From: Cyanobacteria bacterium CG_2015-22_32_23
GTDB lineage: Bacteria; Cyanobacteriota; Cyanobacteriia; Cyanobacteriales; Cyanobacteriaceae
NCBI GenBank assembly: GCA_009993045.1
Contig: JAACUG010000073.1
Location: 1 to 49,896, forward strand
Direction: 5' to 3'
Length of the DNA stretch: 49,896 nt
How positions within the stretch are numbered: position 1 is the stretch's first letter; every line of letters starts with the position of its first letter. Positions 9,280-18,041 of the stretch are shown here, piece by piece. Made by a program: the position numbers and the translations under genes. The notes below the pieces were generated by a model. It saw only the letters and a list, made by a program, of their open reading frames with translations. It was not told the origin of the DNA and did no database searches.

Positions 9280-9759
9280 TCAGGATTTTTCACATAATAA
9301 AACCACTGTATAAGCACAAATAGCCTCTTCTCTACCCACAGAATCTAATTTTTCATTAGTTGTGGCTTTAACGCTTATGTTATCGGCTGGAATGTTCAAT
9401 TTTTGAGCTAAAGAATTAATCATAGCAGGTAAATGAGGCTTTAATTTAGGACGTTCTGCTACAATTACACTATCAATATTACCAATAACCCAACCTCTAT
9501 CAAGAATTAATTGATGTACTTGAGCTAACAATTCCATACTATCAGCACCAGCCCATTTTGGATCAGTGGGAGGAAAATAATGTCCTATATCCCCTAAACT
9601 TAAAGCACCTAATAAAGCGTCCATAATAGCATGAGTTAATACATCAGCATCACTATGACCTAATAAACCAAGATGATGCTCAATTTCTATACCACCTAAA
9701 ATAAGTTTTCTTCCTTCTACTAATCTGTGCAAATCGTAACCGTTACCAATTCTTATCAT
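9280..9759 (-). CDS. ispF: 2-C-methyl-D-erythritol 2,4-cyclodiphosphate synthase
   Basis: IspF closes the cyclodiphosphate ring in the MEP pathway of isoprenoid synthesis, upstream of IspG, which is also in this window. The start at 9759 gives [16 protein letters not shown] and 159 residues, the normal family length. An upstream in-frame start at 9798 would add 13 unlike residues and is rejected. Zinc ligands Asp and His are in GYDLH, with the third His in [15 protein letters not shown]. The segments [16 protein letters not shown] and [15 protein letters not shown] are diagnostic. It converges on the SDR gene with a 10-base gap. Confidence 0.96.
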   Translation of the reverse strand: MIRIGNGYDLHRLVEGRKLILGGIEIEHHLGLLGHSDADVLTHAIMDALLGALSLGDIGHYFPPTDPKWAGADSMELLAQVHQLILDRGWVIGNIDSVIVAERPKLKPHLPAMINSLAQKLNIPADNISVKATTNEKLDSVGREEAICAYTVVLLCEKS

Positions 9760-9921
9760 TGTGATACTCTTAAAAAAGACAGTGTTTTTTCTCACCATTA
9801 TTTTATAACCTATGGGTTAAAAGGAAAAAGGAGAAATATTATTTTCATTCTCTTTCTAATTTATGAAAAAAAATATTGATAGTCATAAGTAATTAATAAA
9901 GGTTTAAAAAAATAGTTTAAT

Positions 9922-12264
9922 ATGAGTAAAATTTTTCAAGATTTAGATTTTCTAAGTATTAAAAATAATCCAGACTTTAAAGAAGATAGTGTTAGAGAAG
10001 GGATTATTTTACCTTTATTAAAATCATTAGGTTATACAGAAAAAAATATTATTCGCAGTAAAAGTTTACAACATCCTTTCTTGAAAGTTGGCAGTAAAAA
10101 ACGTAAAATTAATTTGATACCTGATTATCTCTTAAAAATTGAAAATAATTACGGTTGGGTGTTAGATGCTAAAGCACCAAATGAGAATATTAAAAATGGT
10201 GATCATGTCGAGCAAGTTTATAGTTATGCTTATCATCCTGAAGTCAGAAGTAATTATTTTGCCCTCTGTAATGGCTTAGAATTTAGTTTATTTAAAACCT
10301 CTGCAACGGATACCCCAATTTTATATTTTCCCCTCGATGAATTTGATTATTATTATGAGCAATTAAGTCAATTTTTATCCATTAATAGTTTTCAAGTTGG
10401 TAAAAGTTTTCAATATTTCCCCAATGAGGGGAGTTTTTCTACTGAATCCAACCCCCTAACCCCCTTGGAAAGGGGGAATTTTCCCTCTGACACCCTCCTT
10501 CGTAAGGGGGGCTGGGGGGGTTTAAATGCCCTGAATAACAAGGGCGGGGATGGATTATTTGACTACTTAAATCGCCCTTTATTACCCGAAATTACCCCCA
10601 AAAAACAAGCGGCTAAAAGACATTTTGGGGTGCATGGTTATTTCACTAAACAAGTATGGAATGTGGTAGCAGAATATATCAAAAATTTTAGTCAACCTCA
10701 TGATACTATTCTTGATCCTTTTGGTGGTAGTGGCGTTACTGCTATTGAAGCGTTAATGAATAATCGCAAAGCCATTAGTATTGACATTAATCCTTTAGCG
10801 ATTTTTATGGTTAATTCCCTCATTTCTCCCGTAAATTTTGATGAATTAAACAAAGCCTTTGAAAGGGTAAAATTAGCTTATCAAAAAAGTGAACCTATCA
10901 CCGAAGATGACATCCAAAAAGCCTTAAAAAAATATCCTTATCCAAAGGGTTTAAAATTGCCTAAAGGTTCAGATGTTGATACCATAGAAAAGTTATTTAG
11001 TGATAAACAATTGGCTCAATTAGGTTTATTAAAATCTATTATTAAAAAAGAGAAAAACAAAAATATTAGAGATTCTTTAATGTTAATGTTTTCCAGTTTA
11101 TTAACTAAAATTAATTTAACATATCATTCATCTTCTGTTCGTGCTATTGGTGGTGGTGATTGTTCAGCTTTTAGATATTATCGTTATAGACTAGCACCAA
11201 AACCAGTAGATATTGACATAATAACTTACTTTGAATTGAGACTAAAAAAAGTAATTTCTGCTAAAAAAGAGATGGAATATTATATAAATGAAAAAACCAT
11301 TTATAACGCTCAAATTGTCAAAAATTCTGCCACAGATTTAAGTTTTATACCTAATGAAAGTATAGATTATATTTACACAGATCCACCCTACGGAAAAAAA
11401 ATTCCTTACCTAGATTTATCAACTATGTGGAATGGTTGGCTAGATTTAGAAGTAACAGAAAATGACTATAATTTAGAAGCCATTGAGGGAGGAGAAAATA
11501 AAAAAACAAAGGATGAATATAACGAATTAATCGCTAAAAGTATTAAAGAAATGTATCGGGTTTTAAAATTCGATAGATGGTTGTCTTTTGTATTCGCCCA
11601 TAAAGATCCCGAATTTTGGCATTTAATTATTGATACAGCAGAAAGTTGCGGTTTAGAATATGTGGGTGCAGTAGCTCAAAAAAATGGACAAACTAGCTTT
11701 AAAAAACGTCAAAATCCCTTTACCGTATTATCAGGGCAACTTATTATTAATTTTCGTAAAGTGCGCACTCCTCGCACAATTTTAAAAGCTAACTTAGGCA
11801 TGGATATGGCAGAAATTGTCATCCAAACTATTGAAGGGGTAATTGCTAAAAATGATGGTGCAACCCTTGAGCAAATTAATGATGAATTGATTATAAAAGG
11901 CTTAGAATTAGGCTTTTTAGATTTATTAAAGAAAGAATATTCAGACTTAACACCGATTTTATTAGATAACTTTGATTATGAAGAAAAAACCGAATTATTT
12001 AATATCAAAAAAGAAACTAAGTTCAAATCACATATTGATGTCAAACTGAGAATTAAGTATTATTTAATCAGCTTTTTAAGAAGAAAGTCAAGGGAAAATA
12101 AAAGTTCTTCTTTTAACGAAATTGTGTTAAATATTTTACCGTTATTAAAAAATGGCACAACTCCCGAAAATCAAACTATTTTAACTGTCTTAGAAGACAT
12201 CGCCGAGAGAGTAGGAGAAGATAGTTGGCGCTTAAAAGGTGAAGGACAATTAAGTCTATTTTAA
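9922..12264 (+). CDS. Fused restriction-like / DNA methyltransferase protein
   Basis: The 780-residue protein appears to be a one-polypeptide restriction-modification enzyme. Residues about 1-155 resemble the N-terminal nuclease domain of type I HsdR-like proteins, with Pro67-Asp68 and then Asp82-Ala-Lys84 forming a PD-(D/E)xK motif. The methyltransferase part begins near residue 230: motif I is DPFGGSG at about 265 and the catalytic DPPYGKK starts at about 487, giving an amino-methyltransferase (N6-A or N4-C). The C-terminal 180 residues are probably for target recognition or are helical, ending GQLSLF. Between nuclease and methylase lies a linker encoded by a GC-rich palindromic element (see 10449-10522). 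No separate restriction gene is adjacent. It could also be a methyltransferase whose nuclease domain is inactive. Confidence 0.8.
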   Translation: MSKIFQDLDFLSIKNNPDFKEDSVREGIILPLLKSLGYTEKNIIRSKSLQHPFLKVGSKKRKINLIPDYLLKIENNYGWVLDAKAPNENIKNGDHVEQVYSYAYHPEVRSNYFALCNGLEFSLFKTSATDTPILYFPLDEFDYYYEQLSQFLSINSFQVGKSFQYFPNEGSFSTESNPLTPLERGNFPSDTLLRKGGWGGLNALNNKGGDGLFDYLNRPLLPEITPKKQAAKRHFGVHGYFTKQVWNVVAEYIKNFSQPHDTILDPFGGSGVTAIEALMNNRKAISIDINPLAIFMVNSLISPVNFDELNKAFERVKLAYQKSEPITEDDIQKALKKYPYPKGLKLPKGSDVDTIEKLFSDKQLAQLGLLKSIIKKEKNKNIRDSLMLMFSSLLTKINLTYHSSSVRAIGGGDCSAFRYYRYRLAPKPVDIDIITYFELRLKKVISAKKEMEYYINEKTIYNAQIVKNSATDLSFIPNESIDYIYTDPPYGKKIPYLDLSTMWNGWLDLEVTENDYNLEAIEGGENKKTKDEYNELIAKSIKEMYRVLKFDRWLSFVFAHKDPEFWHLIIDTAESCGLEYVGAVAQKNGQTSFKKRQNPFTVLSGQLIINFRKVRTPRTILKANLGMDMAEIVIQTIEGVIAKNDGATLEQINDELIIKGLELGFLDLLKKEYSDLTPILLDNFDYEEKTELFNIKKETKFKSHIDVKLRIKYYLISFLRRKSRENKSSSFNEIVLNILPLLKNGTTPENQTILTVLEDIAERVGEDSWRLKGEGQLSLF
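10449..10522. repeat. GC-rich inverted-repeat element inside a coding frame
   Basis: About 74 bases with terminal inverted repeats (left end AACCCCCTAACCCCCTT, right end GGGGGGCTGGGGGGGTT) and an inner C-run/G-run hairpin on each side. It has the look of the small mobile palindromes common in cyanobacterial spacers. It lies in frame within the restriction-methyltransferase gene and encodes a Pro/Gly/Arg-rich linker of roughly 25 residues unlike the AT-rich coding sequence around it. A shorter related tract (CCCCCCTAACCCCCAGCAGGG) occurs at 42086-42106. Confidence 0.8.
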
Positions 12265-12306
12265 AGCAGTAAATATGATAACTTTATTCACAAAAAAATT
12301 AACTCA

Positions 12307-13059
12307 ATGATTGAATTTGAAAATTTATTTTATACTTATCCATGTAGTCAAAAACCGACTATAAATAATCTTTCTCTACACATAAAAGAAGGAAAACGTT
12401 ATGGTTTAATCGGTAATAATGGTTCGGGTAAAACGACTTTTTTACGCCTAGCAAATGGCTTATATCAACCTAGTAAGGGAGTTGTTAGTAGTTACGGAAA
12501 ACCTTTAAAATATGATCGTCAATCCTTAAAATTGTGGTATCAGCGAGTAGGTTTAGTATTTCAAGATCCTGAACAACAATTAGTTGCCACTACGGTAGAA
12601 GAAGATTTATCCTATGGTTTATGTAATTTAGGAAAGTCAAATACAGAAATTTCCCACAGAGTTACTCAGACTTTGCAAGACTTCAATTTAGAAGATTTAG
12701 CTCATTTTCCCGTTAATTATCTTAGTTTAGGACAAAAAAAACGCTTGGCCATCGCCGATGTAATGATTTTAAAACCAAAAATATTATTATTAGACGAACC
12801 TACAGCATACCTTGATCCCAAACAAAGAAAAGAATTAATTAAACAATTAGAGCATATTTTCCAAGAAGGCACAACTATTTTACTGGCAACTCACGATCTT
12901 GATTTTATTTATCGATGGGCGGACTGGATTTTCGTCATGGATAGGGGTAAAATCGCTCTACAAGGTACACCTGACGAAGTTTTTGAACAAAAAGAAATAT
13001 TAGAAGAATTAGACCTAGATATACCCCTAGAATTAAAATTAAGTAAAGGAAAAAAGTAG
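12307..13059 (+). CDS. cbiO: ECF transporter ATPase, CbiO/EcfA type
   Basis: This 250-residue ABC ATPase belongs to the energy-coupling factor (ECF) vitamin/metal transporter group. Walker A is GNNGSGKTT, the Q-loop region reads GLVFQDPEQQLVATTVEEDL (the PDxQ pattern typical of CbiO/EcfA), the signature is LSLGQKKR, Walker B is ILLLDEPTAYLDP, and the switch His is in LLATHD. It drives a membrane T-component; the CbiQ-like gene at 28.6 kb is the likely partner. No substrate-binding S-component (for example BioY or CbiM) is in the window, so the substrate is unknown. A palindromic repeat begins one base after the stop. Confidence 0.88.
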   Translation: MIEFENLFYTYPCSQKPTINNLSLHIKEGKRYGLIGNNGSGKTTFLRLANGLYQPSKGVVSSYGKPLKYDRQSLKLWYQRVGLVFQDPEQQLVATTVEEDLSYGLCNLGKSNTEISHRVTQTLQDFNLEDLAHFPVNYLSLGQKKRLAIADVMILKPKILLLDEPTAYLDPKQRKELIKQLEHIFQEGTTILLATHDLDFIYRWADWIFVMDRGKIALQGTPDEVFEQKEILEELDLDIPLELKLSKGKK

Positions 13060-13060
13060 G

Positions 13061-13075
13061 GTGGGCATTGCCCAC
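13061..13075. repeat. REP-like palindrome GTGGGCATTGCCCAC, copy 1
   Basis: A perfect 15-base palindrome with a central T starts one base after the cbiO stop codon. The same core, with its flanking TAGGG/CCCTA, recurs at 36163-36179 and 37710-37726. No T-run follows on the plus strand. Confidence 0.75.
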
Positions 13076-13211
13076 AAAAAAGTCACTTTAAGACACTTAT
13101 GGAGAGTAAAAATAAAATACAAAATATTATATAAAGTAACAAACTGTTACAGTTCATAACAAATATGTACAAATTTGCTAACCTCAGTGGTAGCATTGCC
13201 TAGATAGTAAA

Positions 13212-13217
13212 TATAAT
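13212..13217 (+). promoter_or_regulatory. Possible -10 element of psaD
   Basis: A perfect TATAAT sits 22 bases before the psaD ATG, so a transcript would have a leader of about 16 bases. There is no good -35 hexamer at the standard distance; cyanobacterial psaD promoters usually depend on upstream RpaB control. A TTACA half-site (GTTACA at 13146-13151) lies about 60 bases upstream, but a second half-site at the required spacing is not clear. Confidence 0.35.
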
Positions 13218-13239
13218 TACCATAAAAGTAAATATCTGT

Positions 13240-13674
13240 ATGAGCGAAACAATTCAACTCACTGGAAAACTACCTAAATTTGGTGGTAGCACTGGCGGTT
13301 TACTTTCTGCGGCTGACAGAGAGGAAAAATATGCTATTACTTGGACAAGTAAAACTGAGCAAGTTTTTGAAATGCCTACTGGTGGCGCGGCTATCATGAA
13401 TGAAGGTGAAAATTTATTTTATTTTGCGCGTAAAGAGCAATGTTTGGCTTTAGGCACTCAATTCCGCACTAAATTTAAACCTAAAATCGAAGATTATAAA
13501 ATTTACCGTATTTATCCTACTGGTGAAATCCAATATCTTCATCCTGCTGATGGTGTATTCCCTGAGAAAGTTAACGAAGGTCGTGAATTTCACGGTAAAA
13601 AAGACAGAAGTATCGGTAAAAATCCTGAGCCTGTCACCCTCAAATTCTCTGGTAAAGCACCTTACGATGTGTAG
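13240..13674 (+). CDS. psaD: Photosystem I subunit II
   Basis: PsaD is the stromal-side (cytoplasmic) photosystem I subunit that docks ferredoxin and stabilises PsaC. The 144-residue length fits cyanobacterial PsaD. Conserved stretches visible are [17 protein letters not shown] near the start, [34 protein letters not shown]-like [35 protein letters not shown] and the basic ferredoxin-contact region. Codon use is cleaner and less AT-rich than in neighbours, as expected for a highly expressed gene. A strong intrinsic terminator follows within 25 bases. Confidence 0.98.
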   Translation: MSETIQLTGKLPKFGGSTGGLLSAADREEKYAITWTSKTEQVFEMPTGGAAIMNEGENLFYFARKEQCLALGTQFRTKFKPKIEDYKIYRIYPTGEIQYLHPADGVFPEKVNEGREFHGKKDRSIGKNPEPVTLKFSGKAPYDV

Positions 13675-13694
13675 TCATTTATCTTAGCCCTTAA

Positions 13695-13717
13695 TCCCCA
13701 ATCTGGGGACTTTTTTT
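13695..13717 (+). terminator. Intrinsic terminator of psaD
   Basis: The arms TCCCCA (13695-13700) and TGGGGA (13704-13709) form a six-pair, GC-rich hairpin with a three-base loop, followed after one C by seven Ts (13711-13717). It begins 20 bases after the psaD stop. Confidence 0.88.
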
Positions 13718-13829
13718 ATGGCCTCAATTTTGGGGAGAGGTTTGCATATAAACTTTGATAATATGAACAAACAAAGTAATTGACAAATTAATGTAAATTT
13801 TCTATGATTCACTTTTGAAAAAAGAATTT

Positions 13830-15092
13830 ATGCAATCAACTTCTCCCCCCTCTGTCGTCAAAAAAATCGTTTATTTAGATTATTTGCGTATATTCGCTTC
13901 TTTAGGAGTGATTGCTTGTCACTTATGGGTGGGAGCTTTTTTACCGAATCTAAATATAGAAACAGTTTTACTTCCTGAATGTTTAGGTATTCATGGAGAT
14001 TTGTTGTATAAATGTGGATTAGATACTGTCTTTATTCTTCCTAATGATAGCTTAGATCATCTATTCTTTAATTTCTTTAATTTGATATTTGGAATGGGTT
14101 ATCAAGGTGTTCATCTTTTCTTTATTTTAAGCGGTTTTGGTTTAACTCTTTCAGCATTTTTATCAGAGAAAAAAACAAATAGAATTGGTTGGGTTGATTT
14201 TCTTAAGAAAAGATTTTCAAGACTATATCCTTCATATTGGATAGTTTTAGCGATTTATTTATCCATCAATTTTTATCTATATAAAAGTGTTTTAGGATTG
14301 TTAAAAACCTATGTATTAGGATCTATTTTTCTTAACATTATTCCTGCTACTTGGTTTGTGCCGATTATTCTACAACTTTATTTACTTTTTCCCCTCCTTT
14401 TTTATTTTCTCAAAAAATTATCCATCAAAAACTTTCTTGTAATAAGCCTAATAATTAAAATAGTTGTTAGTGCTATTGTTATCACTACATCATTACTTGT
14501 CTTTAACAAAATTTTAGGCTTTGGTGGAGGTGCGCTTGCACCGGGTGGATTCGCTTTAACTAGATTATTTGAATTTTGTTTTGGAATGGCGATGGCAAAA
14601 TATTATGTTATTCATGGATTTTCTACTAATGCCTTAAATATTTTTCGTCAACCCTATTTCATTCTATTAGGATTTTTTCTGCAACTGTCTGGGTTTTTTC
14701 TATCGTTAAAATATAGCACAATAACTTTTTATGATCATAATATTCCTGTAGGGATTTTTCTTTCTGATGCTTTAATTGGTGTTGGAATATTTATTCTTTC
14801 TTTAAACCTCATGTTTTTTATTGATTATGTCTTTAAAAGAAGAAGTTTGATTTATCTCGATTTGATTAGTAACGCTAGTTATGAGGCATACTTAGTTCAT
14901 GGTATGATATTAAGTGTTTTAAGCATTATATTAATTAAACCTGTATTCAACTTATTAAGTAGTGATAATAATTACTTCATTATTTGTTTTCTTTACTTGA
15001 TATTTTTATTGATTTTTTCTTTCATAACTTATTATTGTGGTATTTTTATATTTAATTTAAAATCATTTATCACAAAAAAAATAAATCTTTAA
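13830..15092 (+). CDS. Membrane acyltransferase (OafA/acyltransferase 3 family)
   Basis: The 420-residue protein has about ten hydrophobic segments and the acyltransferase-3 landmarks: DYLRIFASLGVIACHLW near the start, with the family's conserved His, and GYQGVHLFFILSGFGLTLS, followed by a basic cytoplasmic loop (FLKKRFSRLYPSYW). Such enzymes move acyl groups, often acetyl, onto surface polysaccharides or lipids at the inner membrane. The ATG at 13830 is preferred; an in-frame TTG at 13815 would add five residues. No glycan genes are adjacent, so the acceptor is unknown. Confidence 0.88.
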   Translation: MQSTSPPSVVKKIVYLDYLRIFASLGVIACHLWVGAFLPNLNIETVLLPECLGIHGDLLYKCGLDTVFILPNDSLDHLFFNFFNLIFGMGYQGVHLFFILSGFGLTLSAFLSEKKTNRIGWVDFLKKRFSRLYPSYWIVLAIYLSINFYLYKSVLGLLKTYVLGSIFLNIIPATWFVPIILQLYLLFPLLFYFLKKLSIKNFLVISLIIKIVVSAIVITTSLLVFNKILGFGGGALAPGGFALTRLFEFCFGMAMAKYYVIHGFSTNALNIFRQPYFILLGFFLQLSGFFLSLKYSTITFYDHNIPVGIFLSDALIGVGIFILSLNLMFFIDYVFKRRSLIYLDLISNASYEAYLVHGMILSVLSIILIKPVFNLLSSDNNYFIICFLYLIFLLIFSFITYYCGIFIFNLKSFITKKINL

Positions 15093-15122
15093 TGTTAATT
15101 GTTAATTATTTTCTACTAATTT

Positions 15123-16832
15123 TTAATCATTAATAGTAAAAACTTCCCAAGATTTATCATCGGATATTTGTAGTAAAATTTGGTGATAAGTCTTCAAACT
15201 GTCACGATGGCCGACACTTATAAAAGTCGTGTTGGTTTCTAAAAGATGTTGATATAAATTTGCTTCATTGTTGGCATCTAATGCACTGGTTGCCTCATCG
15301 AGAATGGCATATTGTGGTTGATTAATTAAAACACGAGCAAAAGCGACTCTTTGTTGCTCACCTAAAGATAACACCTCACCCCAGTCTTTTTCTACCTCAA
15401 AACCGCCAAATTTATCGCTTAAATGGGGTAAATTCACTAAATTTAAGATATTTTGTAATTCCTCTTCTGTAATTTCTTTTTCGAGACTAGGATAAATTAA
15501 TTGTTCTCTTAATGTACCTATAATCATGTAAGGGCGTTGAGGTAAAAAGAGCATTTTGTTTAATTCTGGGCGAAAAATTGCCCCCGTGCCTGAATCCCAT
15601 AAACCTGCAATGGCGCGTAATAATGAACTCTTACCGCAACCACTTGTACCCATAATTAATAAACCTTTTCCTTGAGGTAAATTTAAACTCACATCTTCTA
15701 TTAATGTGTTTTGATAATTAGGAGTTTGTAAGGTTAAATGTTCGATGGCTAAATGTCCATTTTCAATAGTATCAATGGTGCGATTTTCTACATTATTTTT
15801 AGTTAATAAATCGCCTTTTTCTTCGGGAGATAAAAATTGATAAAAACTCGATAAACGACTAATTCCTGCCGCAAAAGTTGTTAAAGATTGAAAACGACTA
15901 ACAATAATATTTAAAGAGAAAAATACCCTCGCAAATGCGCCCGTTGCTTCACTCACTTTTCCTACTTCTAATTCTCCTGATAAAACACTAGGTGCAACTA
16001 CAATTGCTGGAATAACATAGGGTAAAAATTCAAAAGTATTAACAAATAATCCTAAATATAATTCTTGCCAAACAATTAAGGAATTAAAGTTGTTAAATAA
16101 ATCAGTAAATAAGTTGTTTAAGTTATTCTTTTCTTGGGTTTCTCCTTGATAAAAAGCAATAGATTCAGAGTTTTCTCTTACCCTTACTAAACCGAAACGA
16201 AAGTTAGCTTCTTTTTGTAATTGTCCAAAGTTTAAAGTAACTAATTTTCTCCCAAAAACTCCCGTAGTTATTAACGTTCCTACTATGGCATAAACTAATA
16301 AAAAGATCACTAATTTTTGTGAAATTGACCACAAAACAGCACTAAAAGCAACTACTTGTAAAACTGATTGTACAACTACTAATAAAAATAATAAAGAGTC
16401 TTGAGTAAAACTTCTAATATCCTCTGAAATTCGTTGATCTGGGTTGTCAATATCAATATTTTTTGCCGCTAATTGATAGAAAGATCTATTAGTAAAATAC
16501 TTCGTTAAAAAGTTTTCTGTTAACCATCTTCGCCAATATAATCCTAACTTACTTTGAGTATAAGAAAAACCTGCAAATAAAGGTACATAAACTACTAAAA
16601 TTAACAAAAATCTTAAAACAGTTTGCCAAAATTTTTCTGCATCTTTTGCTGCTAAAGTGGAAATTAAACCTCCTTGTGCAGTATTTAATAAAACACTTAA
16701 TTGAGTATAACCTACTAATAATAATCCTAATATTCCTAGTAGAATTAATGCCCCTTTTTTTTCATTTCCTAACCAATATAATTTGGCGATCGCCCAAAAT
16801 CGACTAAAAACACGAAAATTCAAACCACGCAT
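15123..16832 (-). CDS. ABC transporter, SbmA/YddA-like membrane-ATPase fusion
   Basis: This 569-residue half-transporter has a membrane domain of about 340 residues with roughly six spans followed by a nucleotide-binding domain. The membrane domain has the ABC_membrane_2 hallmarks: WRRWLTENFLTKYFTNRSFY and then DNPDQRISEDIRSFT. The ATPase carries Walker A GTSGCGKSS, signature LSLGEQQRVAFAR, Walker B YAILDEATSALD and a late His in ISVGHRDS. Relatives include YddA and Rv1819c (peptide or vitamin B12 transport) and peroxisomal ABCD proteins. It should act as a homodimer in the inner membrane; the substrate is unknown. It starts at ATG 16832 and contains a HIP1 octamer at 16786-16793. Confidence 0.9.
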   Translation of the reverse strand: MRGLNFRVFSRFWAIAKLYWLGNEKKGALILLGILGLLLVGYTQLSVLLNTAQGGLISTLAAKDAEKFWQTVLRFLLILVVYVPLFAGFSYTQSKLGLYWRRWLTENFLTKYFTNRSFYQLAAKNIDIDNPDQRISEDIRSFTQDSLLFLLVVVQSVLQVVAFSAVLWSISQKLVIFLLVYAIVGTLITTGVFGRKLVTLNFGQLQKEANFRFGLVRVRENSESIAFYQGETQEKNNLNNLFTDLFNNFNSLIVWQELYLGLFVNTFEFLPYVIPAIVVAPSVLSGELEVGKVSEATGAFARVFFSLNIIVSRFQSLTTFAAGISRLSSFYQFLSPEEKGDLLTKNNVENRTIDTIENGHLAIEHLTLQTPNYQNTLIEDVSLNLPQGKGLLIMGTSGCGKSSLLRAIAGLWDSGTGAIFRPELNKMLFLPQRPYMIIGTLREQLIYPSLEKEITEEELQNILNLVNLPHLSDKFGGFEVEKDWGEVLSLGEQQRVAFARVLINQPQYAILDEATSALDANNEANLYQHLLETNTTFISVGHRDSLKTYHQILLQISDDKSWEVFTIND

Positions 16833-16880
16833 ATATAATTATCTATTATTTATTGATTACTTATTACTTATTATCAATGT

Positions 16881-17846
16881 CTATAAACGAGAGGCTAAAA
16901 GTTGCTCAAGGGTTTCTAAGGCTTTGGTAAATCCGATGATACCTTCTTCTAGTTTTTCCGATGCCATTTTATCTTCTGAGTGCATTTTCTCAAAAGTTGC
17001 CTTATCGACGGTAATTTGCTCAATATCGAGGGTTAACGCCGTTTCTGGGCATAATTTACGGGGTAAATCTCCCTGGGTATTGGTTAATTGTTCTAATAGT
17101 TTAGGGGAAATAGTTAACAAATCACAACCTGCTAACTCAATAATTTCGCTAATATTACGGAAACTTGCACCCATTACCTCAGTTTTGTAACCGAATTTTT
17201 TATAATAATTATAAATTTGAGTAACAGATTGTACTCCCGGATCTTCTGCACCTATATAATCTTTACCAGTGGTTTTCTTATACCAGTCAAGAATTCTACC
17301 GACAAAAGGAGAAATAAGAGTTACTTTCGCCTCCGCACAAGCTACCGCTTGATGGAAACCAAATAACAAAGTTAAGTTACAGTGGATACCTTCTTTTTCC
17401 AGAATTTCAGCAGCTTTGATACCTTCCCATGTTGCGGCGATTTTGATTAAGATACGTTCTTTATTGATGCCTACTTTTTCATATTGAGATATTAAATAAC
17501 GAGCTTTATTAATAGTAGCTTCACTATCATAGGATAAACGGGCATCAACTTCTGTAGAAACTCTACCCGGGACAATATTTAATATTTGTCTCCCGAAAGC
17601 AACCGCTAACCAGTCAATAGCCAGTTTTACTATACTATCGGTATCTGCTTTTTCTCCTAATTCCTCCCTAGCTTGTTTTAAAGTATCATCGACAATACTT
17701 TGATATTCTGGCATTTGTGCGGCAGCAGTTATTAAAGAAGGGTTTGTAGTGGTATCCCTAGGAGTAAAAGTTTCTATGGCTTCGATTTCACCAGTATCTG
17801 CTACCACGATGGTATATTCTTTTAGTTGTTCTAGTAAATTAGTCAT
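16881..17846 (-). CDS. tal: Transaldolase
   Basis: Transaldolase moves a dihydroxyacetone unit between sedoheptulose-7-phosphate and glyceraldehyde-3-phosphate in the oxidative pentose phosphate pathway. The 321-residue protein has the TalB-type layout: DTTTNPSLI at 31-39, the Schiff-base Lys135 in [32 protein letters not shown] and [12 protein letters not shown]. The length agrees with the long (TalB) subfamily rather than the short fructose-6-phosphate aldolase-like form. It lies between an ABC transporter gene and ackA, with gaps of 48 and about 195 bases, all on the minus strand. Confidence 0.96.
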   Translation of the reverse strand: MTNLLEQLKEYTIVVADTGEIEAIETFTPRDTTTNPSLITAAAQMPEYQSIVDDTLKQAREELGEKADTDSIVKLAIDWLAVAFGRQILNIVPGRVSTEVDARLSYDSEATINKARYLISQYEKVGINKERILIKIAATWEGIKAAEILEKEGIHCNLTLLFGFHQAVACAEAKVTLISPFVGRILDWYKKTTGKDYIGAEDPGVQSVTQIYNYYKKFGYKTEVMGASFRNISEIIELAGCDLLTISPKLLEQLTNTQGDLPRKLCPETALTLDIEQITVDKATFEKMHSEDKMASEKLEEGIIGFTKALETLEQLLASRL

Positions 17847-18041
17847 TTTTCAATATTTTTGTCAAATTTAACTCAAGACGAAATTTGTCTTTATATTCCA
17901 TGATAATCACAAAAAAAGAAATAAAAGCTAAATTTCATTAATTATTGTTAAATAACCTCATCAATCTTTTGCAAAATTTATTTTTAAACTCTTATTTTTT
18001 CCTCTCAATTTAGGGATATTTATGACTAAAATTTTAACAAA

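Noticed and set aside
9760-9798. Longer N terminus for IspF
   Set aside because: IspF proteins start at MRIG(N/H)GYD-like sequence, and the added 13 residues have no family support.
13130-13170. HLR1 (RpaB) site upstream of psaD
   Set aside because: Only one TTACA half-site fits; the second half at the required spacing is not convincing.
16783-17190. Plus-strand frame of 135 codons
   Set aside because: It is the antisense of the ABC transporter start and the transaldolase C terminus, both strongly conserved.
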